A stretch of 64,000 nt of DNA, taken from positions 434,001 through 498,000 of the forward strand of contig JANVFP010000030.1 of assembly GCA_027919835.1 (NCBI GenBank), read 5' to 3'. A program made the position numbers and the translations under genes. Source of the stretch: Lentinula raphanica (lineage: Eukaryota > Basidiomycota > Agaricomycetes > Agaricales > Omphalotaceae). The notes beneath the pieces were generated by a model. That model was not told the DNA's origin and ran no database searches. It saw only the letters and a program-made list of their open reading frames with translations. Of the stretch, positions 37,060 through 48,214 are shown piece after piece (within the stretch, counting starts at the first letter, position 1; each line of letters starts with the position of its first letter).

Positions 37060-37808
37060 TTTTTCCCGTTATCGATTCTGTCTCTTCCGGTGATATTGGG
37101 GCTTTGGTGATAAAGATTCCACTTCTCTTGTCACGTCGCGTCAGTCGCATTCATGATCTCATTTCGTTTCTTCTCTCTCTACTCCTACTTACCTTATTTT
37201 GTCCTTCTTATCTGTTACCACCCTGTTCAATGATAGTGATTTGATGATCTATGCACAACGAATTTCTTCTTGCCTCCTCCACAACTGATGAGTCTCATGG
37301 CTTTCCCCCAGTTGAATCATCTACAAGGCCTTCAATCGAACGCTCCAAATTGTCGTTTCTGCAGGGCTGCCGTGAGTCTACCTTCAACATACTGTGTGGA
37401 GCGCATCCCTAATGTTTCTTAATCCAATCTACAGCTAGTCGACGTCCGAGGAATGATCTATGCACATGTTATATGGAGGCGCCAACTTGAACTTTCGCTC
37501 TGCATCTAATCTTCCGTTTTGCCTCGTTCAATATACAGCAAACTTTTCGAATGCCAAAGCAGGCAAACACAGGGTAAGTATAACGCGAATGAGCATGCAA
37601 ACAATTTATTCTACGATCACAAGGTTATGCAAAGCGGTGAGTTATTTGATGTTGGAACGAGGAAACAGGTTATCTGAATATACACGCAGATGATGATCTG
37701 AGTCGTCAATGTTCATCAAGGTAGACTTTCTTCTGATATCATTGCGCTTCTTCCTGCAAGGTTGCTTTGTATTTTAAGTGCAGTTCCACAGGCAGATATT
37801 GAATCAGC
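37060..37808. other. Intergenic stretch, no confident gene
   Basis: A possible tiny spliced ORF begins at 37288 (MSLMAFPQLNHLQ, with NCRFC, then GTGAGT at 37372 and an AG at 37433). It would give only about 50 residues and matches nothing I know. The rest is AT-rich with short open frames. It includes the TauD-type gene promoter. Confidence 0.4.
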
Positions 37809-39089
37809 ATGTCTATCACTACCACTATGAAGCCCCCATCCATCCCCACCTCCAACATCGAGAAACCAATCAGCTACGATATCAACATTCCTTACCTAGC
37901 AGTGACCGAAGAGGAACAGGTTCGCCTTCAGGCCAGGGCTAAATACTCGCAGTATCTCCCGAGTTGGGACCCCGTCTGGTTTGAACCACTGCCACCATTC
38001 GAGTTTTCCGATCCTGCTCTTCGTGCGGATGCATCGAAGGCCACACTTCTCCGAGGCTCGGATATAAAATTGACCGACATGACTCCTCGAATGGGTACGG
38101 TGATCGAGGGATTAGACCTGTCTACTCTGAACGACGGTGCGAAGGACGAACTGGCACTCCTCGTGAGTGAACGCAAGGTCGTCGCTTTCCCGGCTCAAGG
38201 TAACTTCCTTGATATGGGCCCAACAGCGCAACAGCAGTGGATGAATTATTTTGGAAAGTTGAACTATCAACCCGTCTCTGGTAGCATCAAAGGACATCCA
38301 GGTTTTCATATTATCCACCGCGACGGTAACAAGGAAGAACTAGCTTCGTTCTTCTCACAAAAAACCACGTCGTGTTTGTGGCACCAAGATGTCAGTTACG
38401 AACATCAGCCTCCTGGGTATGTCATGTTGGGGCTTTTGGAGGGACCCGAGGTCGGAGGCGATACAGTGTTTGCCGCCACCGACGAAGCTTACCGGTACGT
38501 GCAAATATCCTTCCCGCCGTTCTAATTTCTCTCCCGTTCTCTGATTCTGATCACGATCGCGACTTCAACTTCACTGATGATATGCTTAGACGTCTCTCCC
38601 CTTCCTTTCGAGCCATGATAGATCCTATCAAGGCCATTCACTCGTCTGCGAACATGATCAATCACACCAGATTGTTGGGCGGTCTTGTTCGTAAAGATCC
38701 TGTTCAATCTGTGCACCCCATTGTTCGAGTTCATCCCGTCACGAACGAACGATGCCTCTTTATCAATGGCGAGTTCATCACAGGTTTTCAGGGTCTCAAA
38801 CAGACAGAATACAAAGCTTTGTCCGACTTCCTCCTGAACCACATCGTTACAGGTCATGATTTTCAGGCAAGAGTTCACTGGAAGCCTCAGACGATAGTGA
38901 TTTTTGATAATCGCTCTACCCTCCGTAAGTTTGTTTCCTTGGGAATACGTGGTTATAAAATCAAACATGCTCATGCTATAATACGAAGATTCTGCTATCG
39001 TGGATTACTTTGATGAGCAGAACGGTGCGAAGCCTCGACACATATTCCGACTTGCAGCCATGGCTGAGGTTCCTATGCCTGTCGCCTAA
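37809..39089 (+). CDS. TauD/TfdA-type Fe(II)/2-oxoglutarate dioxygenase
   Basis: Three exons (37809-38494, 38590-38924, 38989-39089) give 373 aa, the usual size of fungal taurine/alkylsulfonate dioxygenases such as JLP1. The iron-binding HxD is in LWHQDVSYEH. The distal His and cofactor-binding C-terminal half are seen as VHWKPQTIVIFDNRST and the upstream HPIVRVHPVTNERCLF segment. The conserved entry MGTVIEGLDLSTL ... ERKVVAFPAQ is at residues 95-140. Such enzymes hydroxylate sulfonates or related substrates using 2-oxoglutarate and release sulfite or similar, for sulfur scavenging. The substrate cannot be told from sequence. The C-terminal exon is short and joined through a phase-1 intron. 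Confidence 0.88.
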
Positions 39090-39210
39090 TCAGAAATCGT
39101 TCAGAGATCCTATACTCCTAAATAGATGGACGTTACATATGTATGTAAAATAGCTACAAATCGATGAACGAATTCTAAGATATGTAGTCAGAATTCAACG
39201 AAACCAGTGA

Positions 39211-41214
39211 TCAGAAAGTGATCTTTTTGTTCTCATGAGGTACGATACCACCTGAACGAGGATTGCCTCCCCGAGGGGCCCCCCTGCCACGTCCACCACC
39301 ACGTCCACGTCCACGATCGCCGCCACCACCTCTGCCGCCACGTCCACCACCACCGAAACCTCCACCACCGAAACCACCACGCCCACCACGGCCCCCACCA
39401 CCACCAGAGGAATCCCTTGGCTGTGAAAAGTCCAGTCTGACGCTTCGACCATCGAGCTCCTGTCCGTTCAGAGCTTCGAATGCCTTCTTCGCACCATCCA
39501 TGTCGTCAAACTCGACATAACCAAAGCCTTTTGGTTTTCCGGTATCCCTGTCCGTCGGTAGCCGCACGTTCTTCACGCCATACTCGTTGAAGAACTCCCA
39601 AACGGAGTCCTCGTTGGCGGAAAAGCTGAGATTCCCAACGAACAAGGTCTGACTTGGTGGGCTGGTCTGATCACCGAACGTTTTGGCTCTCTTTTCCCGA
39701 GCGGTGTCCTTGTTTGGAGGGGTGCTTTTGTCAACCTTGATAGGCCGACCGTCGATTTCCTTGCCATGCATCTCCAAAGCTTTGGCCACGGCATCGGAAC
39801 TGGCGAAATGCACGTAACCGAATCCACGGGAGCGACCAGAATTGCGGTCCATCTGGACAGTCGCAGATACAACTTCACCACAAGGAGCAAACTCTTGTGC
39901 TAGCCAATCGTTGTCGACATTCCAAGAAAGCTGTCCGACGAAGATTGATTTTGTTTCCTCCTCGGCGTGTACAGCTTCGCCGTTGGCGAGTTTCATCTTC
40001 TTCGGAGGTGCTGGTGCGTCCTCGCTTGCTTTACGTTTGCCTACAGCAAATTGCTTAATGGGATATGGTCAGAGGAAATAGAAGGACTGACCATTTGCGA
40101 CGGGTGCTGCAGCTTTCGTACCATCTTTCATCTCAGTATCCGAGTCCTCGGAGTCAGACTCGGAACTATCAGAATCAGAGCCATCTTCAGAGGAGTCCGA
40201 GGAATCGTCCGAAGAGGCTTTCACTGGTGCAGAAGTAGTTTTCTTCTCAGCTTCGTCCTCAGATGAGGATGAGTCGTCAGATGATGAATCATCCTTCTTC
40301 GCTGCTGGGGGAGCAGTCGTCGCTGTGCCTTTCTTTGGTTCATCTTCATCAGACGAGCTGGATTCCGATTCTTCAGATGAAGATGATTGTGCCTTCTTCT
40401 TCGGTGAAGCAGCAGGCGCAGATGTCCTTGCAGCAAGTTTCTTCGCGTCGTCTTCGGAATCAGAATCAGAGGAGGAGTCAGATGTAGGCGCAGGCTTGGT
40501 GGAAGCGGTCGGTTTTGACTTTTCATCTTCAGAGTCCGAGTCTGAAGAATCTTCTTCTGATGAAGAGGAACCCTTCTTTGCAGCTGCGATAGCCTTCTTC
40601 ACCTGCGCTGCTTTGGGTTTTTCGTCCTCGTCGGATGATTCTTCGCTGGACTCATCTGAAGACTGTGGAGGTTTGGCCTGGCAATTTCTTGTGAAAAAAA
40701 GTTCAACTGAAATACGATATACGTACCTTTCCGTTCGTCTTGGGCGTTGGCTTAGCTTGCTCTTCAGATTCAGAATCTGAATCCGAGTCCTTCTTAGGTG
40801 TCGGAGCCTTTGCCTTCTTCTATACGTCCACCTTCAATTTCAAAAAAGTAGGTTGATGAAACATGGCGCTCACTCCTTCTTTCCCTTTCACTTTGGGCTT
40901 AACTTTCTCCTTCTTTTCAGATCCAGAGTCGGTATCTGAATCGTTCTTGGATTTTGCAGGTTTTGCCTTCGTCTGTACTTGCTGGGCTTTCTGCTGATGC
41001 ACATATACTATGAGATAGAGCACATATAACATCGATGTTTCATGACACTAACTGCTTTTGCGAGGATATCTTTTGAGGACGCAGGGGTCTGCTTCAGAGT
41101 TTTGATTTTAGACTCTTTCGACGATTTGTCAGCCTTCTTGTCGGTTTTCTTTTCTACCGGCTTCGTCGCCTGCTTGTCGCCCTTCTTCGATACTTTCGTC
41201 TCGGATTTGCCCAT
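39211..41214 (-). CDS. NSR1: Nucleolin-like protein (Nsr1/Gar2 type): Lys/Ser-acidic region, two RRMs, RGG tail
   Basis: Translation from the ATG at 41214 starts with Lys-rich repeats (KKTDKKADKSSKESKIK). After several introns a long alternating Ser/Asp/Glu and Lys/Ala/Pro region follows (for example SSSSEEDSSDSDSEDEKSK), typical of nucleolar acidic chaperone domains and likely CK2 targets. The last exon holds two RNA recognition motifs (RNP1 RGFGYVHF and KGFGYVEF; RNP2 SIFVGQLSW and TLFVGNLSF) and a GGRGG-type RGG tail ending NKKITF. This architecture defines yeast Nsr1, fission yeast Gar2 and nucleolin, which act in 18S rRNA maturation. Head-to-head with the Rab escort gene. Confidence 0.9.
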
Positions 41215-41341
41215 GGTGAAAAGAGGGAAAATGGGTTTGGGAAAATATCCGTTGGGAGAGAAGGTAAGAAAATTACAAGCGCTGAAAAAAAAACTTCAAT
41301 AGTGGAAAGGCGGGCCGGGATTTAGGCGCCTAACTCTACTC
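41215..41341. promoter_or_regulatory. 127-bp bidirectional promoter with TTTAGGCGCC
   Basis: The intergenic space between the divergent NSR1-like and Rab escort genes contains TTTAGGCGCC at 41321-41330 and an A-rich run at 41285-41293. The same decamer lies in the AP-1 mu/lipase divergent promoter. Confidence 0.5.
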
Positions 41342-43161
41342 ATGGACAATGAGGGCAATTTCGATGTGATTGTCCTTGGAACTGGGCTCACAGAGTCGAT
41401 AACAGCAGCGTAGGTATATCATCTCTTCCGCAACGCTCCATCTAACTGTCTTGTGCAGAGCGCTTGCTAAAGCAGGCTTCAAGGTCGCTCATCTAGATAG
41501 AAATGATTACTACGGCGGAGGCGAAGCTAGCCTCTCCTTAGATGAATACATCAATTGGGCCACTCAGAACAGAGATTCGAACGAATCCACTTCTATATCA
41601 TTATCTTCTACCGATGCGCTACCCAATTCACGACAGTATTCTATATCTCTTTCACCTTCTGTCATTCCAGCAGCAGGTCCCTTGATAACATCTCTCGTGG
41701 AATCTGGCGTATCCCGATATGGTGGGTTCCGCCTTGTCGAATACATCTCTGTGTACTCTGCAGCAGAGAACAAGGTCAAAACCGTTCCGGGAAGCAAAGA
41801 AGATATATTCAAAGACAAAGCGATCAGTCTGCTCGATAAACGTCGCTTGATGCGATTCTTAGCGTTCGCGTCGACTGACGTTGATTTCGAAGAAAGACCA
41901 GAGTTGCAAGGTGCCAATGCTGACCTGCCATTCGTGGAACTTCTCAAAACGACGTTCTCACTGAATCAGGAGATGGCAGAAACTATAACTTATGCTTTGA
42001 GTCATTGCGTCTTGCCTTCTGGTACGCCCAACTCTCTTTCTTTCAAGCCTCGATGCTCACATCGATGCCTATATCCTTAGATAAAGCTCTTCCCGCTTTT
42101 CGTCGTCTTCGTCGGTATCTCCGATCTACAGGGCGCTATGGCCATTCCCCATTCCTCATAGGACATTATGGCAGTTCTGGGGAAATCGCTCAAGGCTTCT
42201 GCCGCACAGCCGCAGTTGCTGGAGGGGTATACATTCTAGGGAAAGAGGTGACCTCGATGACCCGTAAACGAACCACCGACGAAACCCAGCCCACACCAAT
42301 GTACACCCTCACCCTCTCAGACTTCCCCGAACCTATAACTTGTGATCTGATCATCTCTTCTGAATCTCGGTTGCCTGCAACATCCATTGGAGATATAGAG
42401 GATGTTCGACGAATCCCTTCAGTGTTTCCCGACGCCGGAGAGGATGCACCTCGCGCGGTTGCTCGAGGTATTTGTATCATTGACCAGCCTTTGTCTTTTG
42501 CTACTAGGCAGGAGCCATCTAGCTCAGAAGGAGAGGATCATGACCCAGAGTCTCCCCTGCCTGTGGACACTGGCATCTTGATATTTCCTCCTTCTTCTCT
42601 CGATGCTGGTATCGCTTCAGCTGTGACCGTGCTCGTTGTTGGAGAAGGAACTCTGTCGGTGCCGAAGGGGAAATGTATGTATACCCTCATATCTCAATGT
42701 ATCTCGTCTCACATGCCGACGATACAGGGATCATCTATCTATCGACACCCATCTCCACCAATCCATCTGTCTCACCGGAACAGATCCTCAAGCCCTACCT
42801 TGATTTGATGCTTTCGTTTTCTGCTACATCATCTTCTACGGAACCTATAGTACCCTTTTTTACCAGTTTCTACCTTCATACCATTCCTCCACCAACAATA
42901 CCATCATCGACAAAGGAATCCACATCGTCATCGTCACCCACCATCCTAATTCCACCCTCACCTGCGAACTTGCCTCTTCCAGATCCTGGAGACGCAGCAG
43001 CTTTAAATGCCGAGGCTACATTCTGGGAGGCGGTTAAAGTGCTACAGAAATTCAGAATTAGTAGAAAGAATACTTCAGATGAAACGGGGGAGGAGGTGAA
43101 TGTCAAGGTAGAGAGATTTTGGCCTCCTGTTCCAAACGAGGAAGATGATGACGAGGAGTGA
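41342..43161 (+). CDS. MRS6: Rab escort protein (REP, Mrs6-like)
   Basis: Four exons (41342-41409, 41459-42021, 42081-42674, 42728-43161) give 552 aa. The GDI/REP superfamily FAD-like fold is visible: FDVIVLGTGLTESITAAALAKAG, DRNDYYGGGEASLSL, RLVEYISVYS, and YGHSPFLIGHYGSSGEIAQGFCRTAAVAGG. REP rather than GDI is indicated by the length above 500 residues, the insertion after YINWATQN and the acidic C-terminus without a GDI-like tail. REP presents newly made Rab GTPases to geranylgeranyl transferase II in the cytosol and delivers them to membranes. The last exon contains a Ser/Thr-rich loop. All junctions are in frame. Confidence 0.9.
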
Positions 43162-43644
43162 TCATTGGTGATGCGGCGAGTGTTACGGATTTATTCATAA
43201 CGGTGACTGGAGCAAGTGCAATCCCCCATGATTTACATATATAACACGAATCCTATTTTCAATTTGAATGAATCTGTGGTAGATAATCGCGCCTCTGCCC
43301 GAACGCGAAACCGAACGTGAGAGGTATCATTACAATGGCAAACGTTGGTAGTAGGTCCTGTGTTCAATATTGGTGCACTAAGAGCACGTCAGTGGATTTC
43401 TCTAAGAAAGAACTTGCTACATCGCATCATACAAACTCATACATGGATAGCATTCCTCGAACAATACTGTAACAATTCTGTACTCTAAGTATGTCGTGTA
43501 CCGAGTCATACGAACTGGATAGTACGTTGACTACAGTTGATCTGGGCCTGCCACTTTGTTTGTTCATTTCCATGATCTGACGCGATTGGGTCGTTTGTAT
43601 AAGTACACTATTGCAGTGACTCCCTAGTTGACTTGAACCAAGCC
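43162..43644. other. Intergenic region between convergent genes
   Basis: The region lies between the 3' ends of the Rab escort and AP-1 mu genes. No ORF or RNA gene is recognised. It holds AT-rich 3' UTR-like sequence (for example TATATAACACGAATCC near 43240) from both sides. Confidence 0.5.
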
Positions 43645-45394
43645 CTACAAGGACCGTATTGGAGCTGCTGTACCCTTCTCCGATGCCGTTCGTAAACTAT
43701 TCCAACTCAGGTAAGTAGCAGTCTATCAACGAAAATGCAGAACAATACCTATAATCATCCCCATTTTGCGTGATATATCGTACCCAAGGCAAAGCCTGAT
43801 ACCCAGATTTCTCAACAATCTTCAAATACCGAACCTGAAACAGAGAGTTGAGGATAGATTGAACAACATGCGAAAAAGAACTGATTCTCAAAGCACCTGG
43901 ATACCCGAGACTGTGAAATACGGTATCTCGAATTTGACGGTGATAGGAGCACGAGGGGAGGGTCGTTCTCATTCTTAACGCTAGGAAGACCGAAATGAGC
44001 CCGCATAAGGAACTCTTTACCTCCTGCCAGCTGTTTGATTTTCCAGACAAATGCAGACTTGTCTGGCGCATACTGAACCGAGCCTGTGGATGCCTATATG
44101 AAATCATTAACAAAGTACTTGAAGAGCACCTTTCAATGAAAGAGACCAACTCTGAACTTTGGAGAATCGGCATCATCGGGGACCGGGACATATATTTCGA
44201 CATTGTTTGCAGTCGACCGTCGTTTGAATTGGGCGACAACTTTGACCATGTACTCAACCTGGGATAACATTTAAAATGAGGAGTTGAAACGAAGAATAGG
44301 AAAGAAACGCACTCTTGAGCCCCGATGGCTTTCTATTGCAGCTTCTACCCAGATAAGAGGTTTAACAGGGGTCGATATACGATAGCTCATTAGCTCAAAC
44401 TCTCCGTCTGGGGAATAAAGGAGATCGTGCGGTCGTTTTCGAATCGGGCCAAACGGACACACTGGTGGAACTTTACGTCCTCCATTTCGATGGACTTTCC
44501 TCGTGCAGCTATCCAAATGAGGTTGAGCCTTCTGCAATCTGCTTTCGAGTATTTCAAAACGCACTTTTGCCCGTACTCTCAAACATGACCTTGTCATTGA
44601 GTCCAAGTCTGAGCTCAGGCATTCCGGAAAGATAGCACTTCATCTTGACAGCACCGAGAATTTCTGAGCGTATGACCGTTCCCGCAGTGTTTACCTTGAA
44701 AAAGATTGTCATCTAATGAGTTCCATGCTTGGAGAGTCGACAACTCACCAACAAATTGACGCTTTCAACAACATCTAAGAAAACTTCGTTTTTGCGATAT
44801 TTGATACCTTCCGATCGCCAGGAGACCGCGTTCGTGACAGCGATTGGAGGTCGGACCTGGATTTCGAGTTTGTGTGATTCCTGGGTGATATATTCTTGGA
44901 GGATTTTGCTCTCTGTCGTTTGGGGGTAGCCAAAGTCCATCATCTCGTCCAAGAGTTCGTAAATGATCACAAAGTTATCCCTGATAGACTCTTCTTCGAG
45001 TTCTTTGAAGTATTCGACCTAGGAAACATTCAAGGCACGTAAGACCACCAATGGGATGTTGCATACTAAGACTTGGCTGAGTCGATGGAGAAAGATGATG
45101 ATCTCGGCCGCGTTTGAGTTTCTTCTGGACAACGCGAGAACTTTTCACGTTATAGGTCAGTAATTGAGCAGGTCGAGTCGAGGAGGAAGACACACGATAC
45201 AGGTTTGAATGTCGGATATGCATGTAATTAACACCTTCTCTGGAGAAACACGGTGTGACCTGTTGACCCTCCTCCTCGATCTCGAGTATGATGGGAAGAA
45301 ACCGTTCGACGTATGAAGGGGGAACATCGTCTCTATAAGAGCGTTGAATGAGCGGTTTGCCTTTGAGGTCGAGGATTGCGATCAAGGATGCCAT
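43645..45394 (-). CDS. APM1: AP-1 clathrin adaptor medium chain (mu-1)
   Basis: The start at 45394 (MASLIAILDLKGKPLIQRSY) and the longin-domain pieces PPSYVERFLPIILEIEEEG and GVNYMHIRHSNLY are diagnostic. Further exons give IIYELLDEMMDFGYPQTTESK and ESHKLEIQVRPPIAVTNAVSWRS. The mu-homology domain follows: KNEVFLDVVESVNLLV, GEFELMSYRISTPVKPLIWVE, KEFLMRAHFGLP, YLKIVEKSGYQALPWVRYIT. At least six introns are used. The C-terminal end is uncertain: after ITQNGDDY a GT-AG intron leads either to a short tail with a stop at 43645-43647 or, unspliced, to a stop at 43697. The protein sorts tyrosine-motif cargo at the trans-Golgi and endosomes. Confidence 0.92.
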
Positions 45395-45520
45395 AGGTGT
45401 TGAAAGGCAAAGGGGAAAAGGACATATATATTTAGGCGCCGCCTCTTGTCATTCAATAATTCACATGCCTCACCCATCCTCCATCCGTCTTGTCCTCAGT
45501 ATCTCTCAAACATCCATGCG
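45395..45520. promoter_or_regulatory. 126-bp bidirectional promoter with TTTAGGCGCC
   Basis: The space between the divergent AP-1 mu and lipase genes contains ATATATATTTAGGCGCC, with the decamer TTTAGGCGCC at 45431-45440 overlapping a TA-rich tract. Confidence 0.5.
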
Positions 45521-48058
45521 ATGGTCAAGAATTGGGATGTTTACTCTAGAAGAGGTCTCGACTTAGCCTCCTCTGCTGCATCTTTTGGATTCTCTGCTGC
45601 AAAGACAGGCACAAAGCTTGGGGTCAGTAATAGACAACTTGGCATATGTTCAACTGAGAACTCTGATCTTATCTGAATAGTTTGCTCTTACTCGAGGTAT
45701 TGCCTCTACTGTTGCTGGCGTCTCGACGACTGCTGTCGACCTTGCTTTGTTCGGAGGTATCAACGTGACGCGGCCAGTTGTAGGAGGCGCAGTTTCTGCT
45801 GCTATCGGACTAGCCGAACAGCTAACCCTTGCCCCCATCTACCTCGGAGAATACCTCACTTCTGCTTCAGTCGCAATCGCACATAGCTCTATCAACGTAC
45901 TCTCTGCTATCTTTCCTGGTAGCCACGAAGCCTCTTTCTCTCTCGCGTCTTTCATCGCACTCGTGAAACGTGAATGGTCGCAACCTATTGATGGAGAGAA
46001 CTTACCCGAGAAGCAATTCGGTCCAACTTCCATAGGTCGCGCTGTCATCGCTTGGGCTGCTCTTCAGGGTGTTACGCAAGAGTGGCAGGAACAACGTTGG
46101 TTCAAATATCTCAGGGAGGTCGATGTCAGAACTCCTTCGAAACAACCTGATTCTCTACGCAATCGAAAGTGAGTAGGCATTTCGAGCAACTTTCTACATG
46201 ACGTTTACACTAGTTATCCACAGAGGCTCGCGGATACGCGTCACCTCCGATGTAATATACCCTGGTAATTTGGGTCAGATTGTCGCCGCTGACATTGGCG
46301 AAGCACCGAAACGCTCACAGAACTCAATCGGTTCTATTGCGATGAATCGAAGTGCTCGTCTCCCACGCAATGTTCCAACTGCTAAAGGCACATCGCTTCC
46401 AAGACAACTTTCCCATGCCGAATTGAAGATCGAACTACGTCGACTATCGAAGATGGTGTTGGCTGGTTATGGTGGTGCTAGTCTGCTATTTTTTGGAATA
46501 CCCCTATCTTCACCTGTTAGCGGGACCGTTCCAACCAGCCTTCCCCAGACGAAGACAGAGGAAGCACAACTCGCGAATGCCATCAATGCCTCTGAAGCTG
46601 AAGTAGACAGTGATAGCCCTCGACCCGAAACTATCAAGGAAGAAGAATATTCATGGTGGGATGTTCTACTGGGAAGACATGATCATGACATTTTGGCTAA
46701 GTCTGCAAATGACCCTAATCACCAAATTCAACCAGAAATAACGATCGGACGAGAACACCTCATGCCCAGGTATTGGGTATTAACAGACCACTCTCGAGCC
46801 CAGGTAGTGCTTATCCTACGAGGTTGGCCGGTCCAGATTAGGTCTTTTCTTGGGTTACTGACACTGTACCTATCAGGAACAATGTCCCTCAACGAAATCG
46901 CTGTTGATCTTACCTGCGAAGCAGAGGAATTCGAACCTGCTTCAACCACTGTGATAGACAATCCCTTTCCAGGACATTACAACTTCCCAAGACAAGCCTC
47001 TACATCTTCTATCGAATCTCCCAGAAAATATCTAGTCCACAGTGGTATGTTACGCATGGCACGGGCCATGGGTGACGTCGGCAAGCCTGTCCAACTCGCG
47101 GTTCATGAAGCATTGTATAGAAATCCAGATTACGGTGCGTTAGGATTCCCTCGATAATGCAATCTTTGTTAGTTCCGTGGGTTCTGCATCCTAATGTTCT
47201 ATAATAGGACTTGTTATGTGTGGGCATAGTTTAGGAGCAGGAGTAGCCGCTATGCTCGGATTAGTGCGCAATTTCTATTCTGTCCAATGGATTATGAATT
47301 TATGCGAGAGTCCCAGATGTGGGCCGATCCGAAAACCTGTCTCACAGTTCATTCGAGTGGGCTTCCAATAAACAGAAGAGTGTCCGTGTACTGCTTCGCT
47401 CCACCGTAAGTTCAAATACTGCGAATTCCCTTCTGATAACTCATCCCGTTGGTCCGCAGTGCACTCACAGATGCGTCGCTAGGCAAGCTCGCGGAACATC
47501 TCATCGTCTCATTCGTCTATTCTCATGATGTCGTCTCTCGATTGAGTCTGGGTTCTGTGAGAGACTTGAAGAATGCGGCAAGTTGGCTGTGTGAGGCAAA
47601 TGAGAACCATTCGCAGGACGCGGGATTCAATGAGGTGACAAGCCGTGCTAGTAAATGGAAAGCTGGCAAAGGCACCGCAGATGATCCTCATTGGGTGCAG
47701 ATCATCTACCTTCTCGTTTCTCCCATCGACTCAATGCTATGATATATTCTAGTTCATTGCTGTTCGCAAGACGCTTGAGGCAAATATGCAAATGTCAAAC
47801 ACGTTCCCGCCCGGACGCGTCCTATGGGCATTGCGCGAAAGCGATTTGCACTTTTCTCATCGGCTGGACACCTCCACCAATTCCGACAAGCTCAGACTAT
47901 TTGAGGTTTTGAATGTGGCGAAGGTGTTTGACCAAATTGTTTTTGCCAAGGACATGTTAGGGTGAGTTCTCAAGACATTACCACTTCTTCTGTCGCTCAA
48001 ATTAGTTCAGAGCCCACCTACCGCACAAGTATGACAGTGTGTTACATGACTTACTTTA
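45521..48058 (+). CDS. Lipase_3-type alpha/beta hydrolase, sn1-diacylglycerol-lipase-like
   Basis: The start at 45521 (MVKNWDVYSRRGLDL) is followed by several exons; the last ends HKYDSVLHDLL at 48058. An N-terminal Ala/Gly/Val-rich segment (about residues 35-110) could associate with membrane. The catalytic domain has the lipase nucleophile elbow CGHSLGAGVAAMLGL. The acid is likely in YSHDVVSRLS, as in diacylglycerol lipases, with VSVYCFAPP in between and His expected in the C-terminal ESDLHFSHRL or AHLPHKYDS part. The region before the elbow (SGMLRMARAMG ... VHEALYRNPDYG) matches the class 3 lipase lid region. Probable role is hydrolysis of diacylglycerol or phospholipid at intracellular membranes. 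Yeast has no close named counterpart that I can identify. Confidence 0.82.
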
Positions 48059-48214
48059 AGCCAATGCGGGAAAATGCGGTATACCTTCTGTTATTGTGGG
48101 TGGGACATTTGCAAGAGATACGCACACGCAAGGTGTCGATGCGCAGCTACTGGATTAGCGAGTAGATTGTACAAGAGTATGAATAAATAGATATATGGTT
48201 CCAAACAGAAGATG

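Noticed and set aside
37288..37510. Possible tiny spliced gene MSLMAFPQLNHLQ with NCRFC
   Set aside because: Only about 50 residues with one candidate intron; no family recognised and no clear promoter or conservation evidence.
39263..39520. Pro/Arg-rich plus-strand ORF opposite the nucleolin-like gene
   Set aside because: It is the antisense shadow of the RGG-repeat exon.
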